DNA of 64,000 bases from Bacillus sp. JCM 19041 (lineage in GTDB: Bacteria; Bacillota; Bacilli; Bacillales; Bacillaceae_D). The translations under genes and the position numbers were made by a program. Positions 19,239-27,909 of the stretch are shown here, piece by piece. Where the stretch lies: the NCBI GenBank assembly GCA_001310375.1, contig BAXC01000008.1, positions 1 through 64,000 of the forward strand, read 5' to 3'. The number at the start of each line of letters is the position of its first letter. Within the stretch, counting starts at the first letter, position 1. Below the pieces are notes generated by a model. It was not told where the DNA came from. It ran no database searches and worked only from the letters and a program-made list of their open reading frames with translations.

Positions 19239-19661
19239 ATGTCAGTTAAAGTTATTCCCTATTTAATGATGAATGGCAATGCCAATGATGCTATTCAATT
19301 CTATGAACAAGCACTAAACGCTTCAGTAACCACATTAGTAACCTATGGAGATATGCCTGACTTCCCTTCTGAAGATACGAGCAACCTAATCGCCCATGCC
19401 CAGTTAAAAGTTGGAGAGTCCTTGTTCATGATTTCTGATAGTCCAAGTACCTCACCAGTTCAACAAGGGAATCAAGTGACGATTTGTATCTCTTCAACTG
19501 ATCCGAAAAAATCTGAACGCTATTTTACCGCTTTAAAACAGGGCGGGACGGTGAAAATGCCCTTTCAAAAAACATCGTTTAGTGATGCTTACGGAAGCTT
19601 AGTAGATAAATTCGGTGTTACATTTCTAATTGATACAGAAAAACAAAACGCAAACGAATAG
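19239..19661 (+). CDS. VOC-family protein (PhnB-like)
   Basis: Protein of 140 residues with two beta-alpha-beta-beta-beta modules. VIPYLMMNGNANDAIQFYEQ is the usual PhnB/YjdN opening and IAHAQLKVGESLFMISDSP the end of the first module. The second ends FGVTFLIDTE; canonical relatives have FGVxWxIN there. Often labelled 3-demethylubiquinone methyltransferase-like, but that name is misleading: the fold is glyoxalase-like and the reaction unknown. AGAGGAAA precedes the ATG. Confidence 0.82.
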   Translation: MSVKVIPYLMMNGNANDAIQFYEQALNASVTTLVTYGDMPDFPSEDTSNLIAHAQLKVGESLFMISDSPSTSPVQQGNQVTICISSTDPKKSERYFTALKQGGTVKMPFQKTSFSDAYGSLVDKFGVTFLIDTEKQNANE

Positions 19662-19855
19662 TCATCAGCTTGAAGAGAGCGCAAAATTCTAAACCAGGGA
19701 GCTGCCGCTCTCTCAAATTTTATTTGTTTACAATAAATCGATTCATCTATACTCATCATTTTGTCTCTGATTTAATTCCAGGATAAGATAAGAAGAATCG
19801 CGAATACTTACATGAAGATACTGCTCGTCCATTTCATATAAAAGGAGAGGTTGAT

Positions 19856-19918
19856 ATGATCACTAAACTTGGACAAGTCATGGTATATGTAAACAATCAA
19901 GAAATTCATTGCTGCTGA
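19856..19918 (+). pseudogene. Truncated start of a second VOC-family gene
   Basis: After a good ribosome-binding site (AAAGGAGAGG) the frame reads MITKLGQVMVYVNNQEIHCC and stops. The first 16 residues are the standard opening of a Bacillus glyoxalase/bleomycin-resistance protein, which normally continues with a helix such as KALAFW. The rest of the gene is missing, and the tail of the SGNH gene starts 15 bases later, so this looks like a deletion remnant. Confidence 0.5.
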
Positions 19919-19932
19919 TGCATGTTTTCAAA

Positions 19933-20506
19933 TCATTTACTTATTTCATTTATCCGCTCACTTATAAGGTCTGAAAGAAATTCATAACCACCTTCTCCGA
20001 AATGCAAGCCATCATCTTTAATCCCTTTTAACATTTCTTTATATCTGGTCTCGATCGAAATAAAAGAAAAAATCGATCAAGTGACATTTAGTTAATTTGG
20101 CTACTCTTCGGATACAATCGCCATATTCATTTAGTAATGCGTTTGTTCGATTACATTGGAGCGCTTCGTCTATCGGGGCAGTTGTCAGTAGAATTGTTCG
20201 TGTAGGTGAAATGAGGTTAACAATTTTGTAAATGTTTTTTTCGAATTCATCGATAGGTACCATTTTATGTTGTGCTGCATCGTTTGCTCCAAACAACACC
20301 GTCACAAAGTCAGGTTGATGCTTTAATACATCTTCCTCTATTCGCAGAAGAGCCTGAATCGTGTTATTCCCAAATACTCCAGCATTGATGATCTCCGTCT
20401 GAATCGATAGCTTGTACTTAAGCTTTTCCGTTAGCATTGGTCTTGTTAATCCTTCATACCTAGCCGTAATGCTATCGCCAAAGCAAATAACTTTCAAATG
20501 ACCCAC
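19933..20506 (-). CDS. SGNH/GDSL hydrolase, one frameshift
   Basis: About 191 residues. Block I VICFGDSITARYEGL carries the catalytic Ser, block II has NAGVFGNNTIQALLRI (Gly/Asn oxyanion hole), block III VTVLFGANDAAQH, and after a frameshift near 20060 the block V DDGLHFGEGGYEFLSDLI supplies Asp and His. Such enzymes are esterases or lipases, some deacetylating polysaccharides. The ATG lies 15 bases downstream of the Nudix gene stop, and the two genes probably share a transcript. Confidence 0.85.
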
Positions 20507-20521
20507 CCTCTCCTAAACTTA

Positions 20522-20983
20522 TTAATTTATATCCCCCAAATAAACTGAGGACGATTCACCTGTCAAGTATTTGATTACGTACTTTCTTAACTGTTTTGGA
20601 TAAATTCGATATGAAAGCAAATCATTTATACTTACCCATTCTATACCAACTTGATGCGCATCAGGATTTTTTGGTACTTGCTGTTGCTTGTTACCTGTTA
20701 GTGCACACACAAAATAATATTCGATTTGATGCACATCAAAATCAAATGCAGCATGTTCATGGTTTTTCCCTATATATTCTCGAATATGAAGCAAGTTATT
20801 TACCTCCACTTCATACCCTGCTTCTTCTAAACATTCTCTTTGTAATGCATAATGGAGGGTTTCTCCGTGTTCTTGACCACCGCCAGGAAAAAGATAGAAA
20901 TAACCTTCTTTATCCTGATTTTTTGTTAATAACAACTTATCTTCCTTAATAATAATCGCTTTCGCCGAATTCCTAATATGCAT
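20522..20983 (-). CDS. Nudix hydrolase
   Basis: Protein of about 153 residues. The Nudix box GGGQEHGETLHYALQRECLEEAGY fits Gx5Ex7REUxEExGU, which binds Mg2+ and hydrolyses nucleoside-diphosphate-linked substrates. The opening AKAIIIKEDKLLLTKNQDKEG and the later HQIEYYFVCAL are typical strands. A longer frame begins 10 codons upstream, but GGGTGG sits 6 bases before the ATG at 20983, so that start is preferred. Substrate not predictable. Confidence 0.88.
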   Translation of the reverse strand: MHIRNSAKAIIIKEDKLLLTKNQDKEGYFYLFPGGGQEHGETLHYALQRECLEEAGYEVEVNNLLHIREYIGKNHEHAAFDFDVHQIEYYFVCALTGNKQQQVPKNPDAHQVGIEWVSINDLLSYRIYPKQLRKYVIKYLTGESSSVYLGDIN

Positions 20984-21127
20984 GAATAACCACCCATTCT
21001 TACTAACATTCAAGTCATTAACATATCAATGTTAAAACAATCTGCAGCTTATATGATTCTCTTTTTAATATATAAAACCTTTCTTGAACGCCAAAAGGAG
21101 AGTTTTTCAATTGAAAAACCCTCCTTA

Positions 21128-21615
21128 TTAACCAACTTCCTTTTTTAACGCAATTGTCCACTTTTCTTCATCTATGTATTGCTCTGAGAGATAGCTTGTT
21201 TTTGATTCAGTTAGAACAAATCCATACTTTTCATAAATTGTTCTGGCAGCTTCTTGATTTGATGAAGTCCACAAGATAAGTTCAATCACGCCTTGATCCT
21301 TTGAGTAATGAATCGCTTGATCCATCAACTGTTTTGCACCGCCTTGCCCACGACCACTTGGTTCGATTAGAAATAAGCGCAGTTGGGCAATGTCTTCGTC
21401 GTTTAATATACTAACCGCAATTGAACCACAGGCTTTCCTTCCTTTTCAAGCAGCCAGATTTCTCCTGAATGGTCAGATGAAAAGATTGTTTCTACCGATG
21501 CTTTAATGAATATTTTAAACGACTCGTCAAAGTTTCTTTCTTTTTTATAAATCTCTGAATGGGATTCGATGATATACGTTTGGTCGTGTTTTGTTGCAGT
21601 CCGTATGTTTAACAT
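21128..21615 (-). CDS. GNAT-family acetyltransferase, one frameshift
   Basis: About 162 residues. The acetyl-CoA pyrophosphate loop reads LIEPSGRGQGGAKQLMDQAI and the C-terminal motif AARTIYEKYGFVLTESKTSY is standard for GNATs. The frame changes near 21418, after which GSIAVSILNDEDIAQLRLFL is the usual central strand pair. The ATG lies inside the end of the upstream membrane-protein gene (7-base overlap), so the two are translated from one message. Substrate unknown. Confidence 0.85.
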
Positions 21616-21869
21616 TTTTCTACTTCCTTTTTTGTTAAATGATCGTTAACCTGTCGTTGGGTTGAAAAGATGAATAAACCCACACCAATAGCCATATTCC
21701 AAGTCATGATCGAAGCTTGAAACAAGATAAAATAGCTGAAGTTTAAGACAACAATGCCTAGTCCTACAAAGAACATGATTGAAAAAAGCAGCTTATCAAT
21801 CGCTAATGTCTTATTAAAAACAGTTATGATGGGTTCCCCTCCAATCAAAATCGATTTACCTTGTTCCAT
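21609..21869 (-). CDS. Small two-helix membrane protein of unknown function
   Basis: Protein of 86 residues with two hydrophobic segments, LLFSIMFFVGLGIVVLNFSY and ILFQASIMTWNMAIGVGLFI, and charged ends. It overlaps the GNAT gene by 7 bases. No family recognised. No convincing ribosome-binding site is seen before the ATG at 21869, so the start is uncertain. Confidence 0.55.
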   Translation of the reverse strand: MEQGKSILIGGEPIITVFNKTLAIDKLLFSIMFFVGLGIVVLNFSYFILFQASIMTWNMAIGVGLFIFSTQRQVNDHLTKKEVEKC

Positions 21870-21944
21870 CTTAGCATAATTTTATATTGAATATTTGCGC
21901 AAACATGATTAAGCTAGTTTCATATATAAAAAAGGAGATAAAAC

Positions 21945-22421
21945 ATGATCATCCGTACAATTGAACCAAAGGATAATTTATCAATCAAATCCCTTATTAG
22001 GCGTTCACTTGAATCGCTCAAATTAGATCGTGAAGGGACTGCTTACACCGACCCTCAGCTAGGAAGCCTCGCGGAGTATTACGCGTCTATCGACCAAGCA
22101 AGTTACTGGGTGGCCGAACAAGATGGTGAGGTTGTTGGCGGGATTGGTATTGCCCCTTTTGACAAAAAGAAAGAGATTTGTGAGTTACAGAAACTCTATT
22201 TGCATCCAAAAGTACAGGGACAAGGGTTTTCAAAGAAGTTAATGGAAGTTGCGTTAACATTCGCTTCCCATCATTATTCCCATTGCTACTTAGAAACTCA
22301 TCACAGCTTAACCACTGCCAGCTCTTTGTATGAACGTTTTGGGTTTAAGCTTTTACCTGAACCAATTTCAGGTTCAGAGCACTCCGCAATGGACGCTTGG
22401 TATTTAAAAAAACTGACATAA
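21945..22421 (+). CDS. GNAT-family acetyltransferase
   Basis: Intact, 158 residues. IIRTIEPKDNLSIKSLIRRS opens the fold, YWVAEQDGEVVGGIGIAPFD is the beta2-beta3 pair, LQKLYLHPKVQGQGFSKKLM is the CoA-binding Q-G-Q-G loop and TTASSLYERFGFKLLPEPIS the C-terminal motif. A strong AAAGGAGAT precedes the ATG. It is divergent from the small membrane-protein/GNAT pair. Confidence 0.88.
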   Translation: MIIRTIEPKDNLSIKSLIRRSLESLKLDREGTAYTDPQLGSLAEYYASIDQASYWVAEQDGEVVGGIGIAPFDKKKEICELQKLYLHPKVQGQGFSKKLMEVALTFASHHYSHCYLETHHSLTTASSLYERFGFKLLPEPISGSEHSAMDAWYLKKLT

Positions 22422-22457
22422 AAAAAACGTGAGAAAGAGACCCTTTCTCACGTTTTT
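22422..22457. terminator. Bidirectional terminator between GNAT and catalase genes
   Basis: ACGTGAGAAAG and CTTTCTCACGT flank a short loop with A-run and T-run outside. Confidence 0.88.
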
Positions 22458-22458
22458 C

Positions 22459-24124
22459 TTACTGCATCGCAATCGCTCGTTCAACTCGTGTGGCTAATTC
22501 TTGTGAAGCGTTGGTTAAATAAGTAAGCACGATGGATCGTGTATCTGCTGGAATACCTGCTAAATCTGCGGCAAGGTTCTGGACAAGATGGTCTTTCCCA
22601 GTTGATGTAAGCGAGTCATAATACTCTCCCGCTTGGGTAAAGTCATCTTGTTTTGGAATGTCGGAACGCTGGAGTTTGCCTTCCACATACCTACCGTCTC
22701 CACTAGTGACAAGATCCGCTGGTGTCCAATCCGCTTGATGATTCACCGGCACTTTCCGGAATTCAGGTCCAATGCGGCGACGTTGTGAATCGGAGTAAAT
22801 ATTCGCACGACCTTGGAGCATTTTATCATCAGACAGTTCCACCCCATCTAATAGATTTGAAGGTGAAAAGGCAATTTTCTCGACTTCTTCCATAAAGTTC
22901 TCAGGATTTTGATTAAGCACCATTCTGCCTACTGGCCTTAATGGGTATTGGTGCTCACTCCATACTTTTGTGTCGTCTAGCGGATCATAAGGGAGCTTCG
23001 CCTCATCGCTGGGATTCATTACCTGTACATAAAGACCGTATTGAACGGTCTTCCCAGCGGCGATGGTATTATACAAATCTTGACCAGCAATATCAGGGTT
23101 CTCCCTGCTAGTTTAGTCGCTTCTTTTGCGTCAATATACGCCTCACCAGCTAGTGGCACCCAGCGGTATTTCACATAATGACGCTTTCCTTCGACATTCC
23201 GCCAGACATATGTGTTTACACTATGTCCAGAAATATGGCGTAAACTTTTCACTGTACCAGCATCCGAATAAAGTCTCACAACAAAGTGAGTCGATTCTGG
23301 TGCTCTTGCGACAAAATTCCAAAAACGTTCTGGGTCAATTAAATTGTTTTTAGGTGATGGCAAAAAGGCTTTAATGGACTCTGGGAAACGAATCGCATCT
23401 CGGACAGAAAAGACCGGAATGTGGTTAAATATAAGGTCAAAAATTCCATCGTTCGTATAAAATTTCGTTGAGAATCCTCGTACATTGCGTGACGTATCCG
23501 GTGTCCCCTTCGTGCTGACGGCAAGTGAAAAACGGACAGCCACTGGACTTGATCGCCTGGTTGTTGTAAGAATGAAAGTTTTGTGTAATTCCTCATTGAA
23601 TGGAGCGTCTCAAAATAGCCAAAAGCACCAAAGCCCTTTACGTGCACTGGACGCTCAAGAATCTTTTCATGGATAAACGTTTCCAAGGTTTCATGCAGGA
23701 CACTATCTTGTTCTAAGACAGGTCCTCGCTTGCCGACTGTTTGTGAATGAAGCTTAGCAGGCATATCTTCCTTATACTTGTTTACGTTTCGTTTTTCTCC
23801 AGACGTTACTTTTTTCGTTTCTTTAGCGGTTTTCTCTTGTTCTAACTTTGACATATCCCCCTTTTTTTCAGAAGCAGGTGTCACTTCTTTTACTGTACTA
23901 TTTTTCAACATGGTCTTTAAGTCAGAAGGAGCAACCGATTTAGACATGCTTTGGCTGTCATTTGCCTCATCATTCCTTTTCACCTTCTTCGTTTGCTTAT
24001 GCTTTACTTTCCTCTGGGGCTCTGACGTCTTTGTCTCCGCTCTCTTTATCGGCGGTTTTTTTATAAGTGGTTTTGTTTCGGATAATTGAAACCAACCATC
24101 ATTTGCATTGTTGTTTTCTTCCAT
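22459..24124 (-). CDS. Monofunctional heme catalase with an unusual Lys-rich N-terminal extension; two frameshifts
   Basis: About 555 residues, decomposing H2O2. Catalase landmarks: distal His in LERPVHVKGFGAFGYFET, Asn in LIFNHIPVFSVRDAIRFPES, heme-ligand Tyr in GRANIYSDSQRRRIGPEF, and PVGRMVLNQNPENF. The distal motif reads PVHVKGFG instead of the usual VVHARGAG but keeps the His. Before residue ~130 lies a low-complexity Lys/Glu/Thr tail (IKKPPIKRAETKTSEPQRKV ... KKVKRNDEAND) not present in typical clade-3 catalases. Frames change near 23545 and 23108. GGAGG stands 7 bases before the ATG at 24124. Role in spores or DNA-binding of the tail is speculation. Confidence 0.88.
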
Positions 24125-24206
24125 TAAGTAACCTCCACACATCGAATTCATTTATACCATCGTATGTGGCACGTCTGCTTGTTTATGACTAATGCTGTTC
24201 TTAAAC

Positions 24207-24232
24207 AGACAAACAGCCCAGACCGTTTGTCT
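24207..24232. repeat. Inverted repeat upstream of the catalase gene
   Basis: AGACAAAC and GTTTGTCT flank ten bases. It lies about 85 bases upstream of the catalase ATG and could be an operator or an mRNA hairpin; no known consensus (PerR box) matches. Confidence 0.45.
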
Positions 24233-24322
24233 AGGCTAAACTTCTCGATAAGGTCCCTTATATAACGAGACCCTGACAATTTTTCTTCCTGGTGAGTGAA
24301 TAGATGATGTTTTTTGCTTTGT

Positions 24323-24424
24323 CTTCGCTCCCAACCTCCACTTCGCTTTATTTGGGCGACGGATGAGCCTCGCAGCTACGGTTTGTCTTTTCTCCGCTGG
24401 AGTCTACGTGTATACCGTCCGCTA
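24323..24424. repeat. Degenerate Bacillaceae interspersed repeat
   Basis: On the minus strand the segments GCGGACGGTATACACGTAGA, CTCCAGCGGAG, GCGAGGCTCATCC and AAGCGAAGTGGAGGTTGGGA appear in the order seen in a short, GC-richer intergenic element common in Bacillus chromosomes. It is richer in GC than the flanks and has no reading frame. Confidence 0.45.
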
Positions 24425-24452
24425 GTTCCTGATCATTTCAACTGATGATGCT

Positions 24453-24652
24453 TTAAATAGAAAAACTCGTTCCAAGAAATAAGACACCAAGCATCGCTAT
24501 AAAAACCCAAGAAAAAAACCGACCATGATGCCTTTTAATGTGAAACTTCCTTCACCCACTTCAACTTCTCCGCTTTAACACACCATGTTTTGAAGTAAGA
24601 TTTTATTGCCCCTAATTCGGGATGAACGTCTTGTTTTTGCAGCCATGAACAT
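24453..24652 (-). pseudogene. Possible broken gene for a small membrane protein
   Basis: The minus strand reads MFMAAKTRRSSRIRGNKILL and then, after a stop, GEVEVGEGSFTLKGIMVGFF, followed by a one-base shift into FIAMLGVLFLGTSFSI and a stop. Together this resembles a basic N-terminus plus one or two membrane helices. No ribosome-binding site is visible, so this is a weak call. Confidence 0.3.
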
Positions 24653-24703
24653 AAAAAAAGACAATTAGGCTTGGTAGCATGAAGCCATCGCCAATTAAAA
24701 CCA

Positions 24704-24732
24704 ATACCTCAGAGATTAAATCTCTGAGGTAT
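24704..24732. terminator. Hairpin after the aldo/keto reductase gene
   Basis: Perfect 13-bp arms (ATACCTCAGAGAT and complement) around a three-base loop. The T-run is poor, so it may act as a processing or stability hairpin as well as a terminator. Confidence 0.7.
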
Positions 24733-24760
24733 CTTGTCTACGGTCTGGCTTAGTGTTTTT

Positions 24761-25738
24761 TTAATTTGGTAATGGTGCTTTTGGTGAAATAAATCCTTTT
24801 TCAACAAGTTCTTGCCAAAATGCGGATGGAATCGTCTCTGCCATTGCCGCTAAATCTTCTTTAATTCGTTCTGGTCGCGTTGAACCTGGAATAACCGCTT
24901 CAACGGCTGGATGCGCTGTTGAGAATTGCAATGCAGCTGCTTTTAAACTGACATTATGGCGTTTAGCACTTTCATTTAAATTTTGTACATGCGCTTTAAC
25001 TACGGGCGCTGCTTCCGCATAATCAAAATAAGACCCACCAAGCAATGCTCCTGAATTAAACGGTGCTCCAACAACGATACCCATGCCTTTTTCATGCGCA
25101 GTTGGCATCATACGCTCAAGGGCGCGATCATGCTGCATTAACGTGTATTGAGTTGCTGATAAACTTAGATCAGGATGAGCATCTTCTAGATTCATCGCAA
25201 GTTCAATCGGAATCGTCGTATTCACACCAATCCCCCACGAGCTGATAACCCCTTCTTCCTTTAGTCGTGCAAGAACTTTAAAAGCACCTTTTCTTGCTTC
25301 GTCAAATTTAGAGATCCATTCATCGCCGTGGAAATCCGGTGAGATGTCATGAACATAAACGATATCAAGACGATCTGTTTTTAATCGTTCAAGACTTTGC
25401 TCAATGGACCGTAGTGTTGCGTCTTCGGTGTAGTCATCAATCACTTTGTTTTTACGTGCACTTTGGAACAATCCTTCTTTTTCTTCCTCTTCGTCAGAAA
25501 TGACACGCCCAACCTTTGTGCTAAGTACGTAGTCATCACGATTGTATTTAGATAGGGAATTTCCTAAACGAATTTCCGATAATCCTGCTCCGTATAATGG
25601 AGCCGTATCAAAATAGCGAATGCCATGATCCCACGCTGATTGAATGGTTGCTTGAGCTTCTTCCTCTGGAATATCCCGAAACATATTTCCGAGAGGTGCC
25701 GTACCGAAACCAATTTTGTTTTTTATCTTCATACTCAT
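24761..25738 (-). CDS. Aldo/keto reductase
   Basis: Intact, 325 residues, NAD(P)H-dependent (alpha/beta)8 barrel. The catalytic set is present: Asp and Tyr in YFDTAPLYGAGLSEIRLGNS, Lys in LSTKVGRVISD, His in VYVHDISPDFHGDE. The C-terminal cofactor region VEAVIPGSTRPERIKEDLAA is typical. The D-threo-aldose/pyridoxal dehydrogenase subgroup is the nearest match by overall pattern, but the substrate is not determined. It is adjacent to the TrmB-type regulator and transcribed the same way. Confidence 0.88.
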   Translation of the reverse strand: MSMKIKNKIGFGTAPLGNMFRDIPEEEAQATIQSAWDHGIRYFDTAPLYGAGLSEIRLGNSLSKYNRDDYVLSTKVGRVISDEEEEKEGLFQSARKNKVIDDYTEDATLRSIEQSLERLKTDRLDIVYVHDISPDFHGDEWISKFDEARKGAFKVLARLKEEGVISSWGIGVNTTIPIELAMNLEDAHPDLSLSATQYTLMQHDRALERMMPTAHEKGMGIVVGAPFNSGALLGGSYFDYAEAAPVVKAHVQNLNESAKRHNVSLKAAALQFSTAHPAVEAVIPGSTRPERIKEDLAAMAETIPSAFWQELVEKGFISPKAPLPN

Positions 25739-25811
25739 TTGTTAAGTCCTCCTCATGCCACCGTTGCTGCTCTAGTTTACTTGCCCTGATTCATTGATTC
25801 AAAACATATGC

Positions 25812-26571
25812 CTAGTAACGCAGCTTTAATAGCATGTCCTTAATGTCTTCATCTTTCATCACAATGTCATGGTAACGTTGTGTAATTTTTGTTAATGCGA
25901 CATCGTGGTAAAAGAATTCGGTAAAAAACTTCACGAGTGGCGGTGACTGGGTTCGAATCGCCTGCCAACTGCCCTCTTCCATCCCTGCAAATACCATTTC
26001 CTTCTCATCAACGATCAAAATTCGGCTACGTTCAAGTGTCTCATGGCTTTGGTTTGGAATAAGCGTGGACACTTTTTTAATACTCGTTTCAATTTCACCA
26101 ATTACATGGATGACAACGTCCATTCCAGCTGCCTCTTTTGCTTCAAGCACAGGTAAATAATGCTGCAAATCATCTGACCAGGCAGAAATGAAAATTGATT
26201 TTGTCGCTTCATCGGTTAACTCTTTTATCACAGAAGCAATGGATTGGTTCTCTTTTAACGTCCAAACACGGTCATCAATTTCCATTTCCGCAACTTCAAT
26301 TTTTTTTTAATTCTTCTATGTTGGCATCAAAATTCGCTTTTAATTTCTCGATCATCGCTTCCATCGGCAACGCTGTATACTGACGCTTCTTCTCGACCGT
26401 TGCCTCAAGCACGATTCCTTTTTCCACCAGCTTATTTAATACTTCATACACCTTCGTTCGTGGAACACCGGAACGCTTCACAATCGCTGTTGGATCAAGT
26501 GCTTTGTTAATCGTAATCAGTGATGTATACACCTGACTTTCATATTGCGTAAACCCAAATTGCTGGAGCAT
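25812..26571 (-). CDS. TrmB-family transcriptional regulator, one frameshift
   Basis: About 253 residues. The N-terminal winged helix MLQQFGFTQYESQVYTSLIT, then SGVPRTKVYEVLNKLVEKGI, is the TrmB/sugar-specific regulator signature. The C-terminal part, after a slip at the nine-base A-run near 26305, is the phospholipase-D-like effector domain (FISAWSDDLQHYLPVLEAKE, RILIVDEKEMVFAGMEEGSW). ATG at 26571 with AGAGGGG upstream. It is divergent from an MFS exporter gene and probably represses it. Confidence 0.85.
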
Positions 26572-26653
26572 CGAATCCCCTCTTCTGCACATATTCTTTT
26601 CCTAGCATAGACCAAATGCCAAACTTATTTCCACTTGTTCTAAGAAAAAATAA

Positions 26654-26675
26654 TGTTACTCTCTTAGTGGTAACA
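26654..26675. promoter_or_regulatory. Candidate operator between TrmB regulator and MFS gene
   Basis: TGTTAC and GTAACA flank ten bases (CTCTTAGTG centre) in the divergent intergenic region, 22 bases before the MFS start codon. Confidence 0.4.
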
Positions 26676-26696
26676 AAATCATTAACGAGGTGTTTT

Positions 26697-27866
26697 ATGG
26701 ATAAACGTGTTTATTTGCTAACGATTGTTTCATTTGTCGTTGGCTTAGTTGAATTAATTTTAGGAGGCATTCTCCATTTAGTCGCATCAGACTTAGATGT
26801 TACTCTTGGGCAAGTTGGTCTTTTAATTTCTATTTTTTCCTTTGTTTTTGCCGTATCTGGTCCGATTCTTTTATCAGCAACCGCAAAAGTCGAACGAAAG
26901 AAGTTAACATTAATTACGTTACTTGTGTTCTTTTTTGCGAATGTCTTAGCTGTTGTAAGCACAGGTTATGCCATGCTTCTACTTGCTCGTGTGATATCGG
27001 CGATGAGCGCCGCTTTGCTTATTTCGCTATGCGTGACGATTGCTTCTAATATTGTCACAGAACCATACCGCGCGAGAGCGATTGGCATCGTCTTTATGGG
27101 CGTGAGCGCTTCACTCGTACTTGGCGTTCCCCTTGGTCTCATGTTAGGTAATGCCTTTGGTTGGCGCGCACCGTTTTTATTTATTGTCATCCTAACAGCA
27201 ATCTCTTTTTTGTGCGTCTACTTCTTTATGGAAAAAATAGCGCCAAAACCTGGCATTCCATTAAAAGAACAATTAAAGACACTAAAAAACAGCAAGATCG
27301 TGTTAATCCAATTAACGTCTTTTCTTTTTCTAGCTGGTCATTTAACGCTCTATGCTTATTTAACACCGTTCTTGCAAATGACGCTTGGACTTGAAGGCAA
27401 TTGGATTAGCATCATGTACCTGATCTTTGGAATTGCCGCAATTATCGGGGGAGGCATTGGGGGAATCTTCTCTGACCGTTTTGGACCAAAAAAGACAATT
27501 GTTGGCGTCATTTCTGTCTTTGCCGTATCGATCTTTGCGATTCCATTCACAACAAGCGTTATGCCCCTCTTTATCGGTGTCATGATGGTCTGGAGCATGT
27601 TAAGCTGGGCAATTACACCTGCGATGCAAAGCTATTTAATTGCCTCTGCACCAGAGACTTCAGATATTCAGCAAAGCTTAAACAATTCTGCCTTGCATTT
27701 TGGTATAGCATTTGGTTCCATGATTGGCGGAGTTGTCATCGAACGAGCGCACGTTGAAATGAACGCGACGGTTGGTGGCGTGTTTGCTTTACTTGCTTTA
27801 ATCGTGGTGCTGCTGTCGATGCGTAAAGGTAAGAAAAAAACAGATTCAATCTCAGAAGCCGCTTAA
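26697..27866 (+). CDS. MFS transporter, arabinose-efflux (AraJ/YdhP) type
   Basis: Intact, 389 residues with twelve hydrophobic segments. LARVISAMSAALLISLCVTI and VFMGVSASLVLGVPLGLMLG followed by FGWRAPF is the pattern of the DHA1 AraJ/PbuE subgroup, which exports sugars, purines or drugs. The ATG at 26697 fits both the first helix (VYLLTIVSFVVGLVELILGG) and the ribosome-binding site ACGAGGTG. Divergent from the TrmB regulator; induction by a small molecule is likely. Confidence 0.87.
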   Translation: MDKRVYLLTIVSFVVGLVELILGGILHLVASDLDVTLGQVGLLISIFSFVFAVSGPILLSATAKVERKKLTLITLLVFFFANVLAVVSTGYAMLLLARVISAMSAALLISLCVTIASNIVTEPYRARAIGIVFMGVSASLVLGVPLGLMLGNAFGWRAPFLFIVILTAISFLCVYFFMEKIAPKPGIPLKEQLKTLKNSKIVLIQLTSFLFLAGHLTLYAYLTPFLQMTLGLEGNWISIMYLIFGIAAIIGGGIGGIFSDRFGPKKTIVGVISVFAVSIFAIPFTTSVMPLFIGVMMVWSMLSWAITPAMQSYLIASAPETSDIQQSLNNSALHFGIAFGSMIGGVVIERAHVEMNATVGGVFALLALIVVLLSMRKGKKKTDSISEAA

Positions 27867-27870
27867 CAAA

Positions 27871-27907
27871 GAAAAGCAGTGGGACGTAATGTCCTCACTG
27901 CTTTTTT
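27871..27907. terminator. Bidirectional terminator
   Basis: AAAAGCAGTG-GGAC and GTCC-CACTGCTTTT pair around a short loop, with T-run; it separates the convergent MFS and old-yellow-enzyme genes. Confidence 0.85.
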
Positions 27908-27909
27908 AC

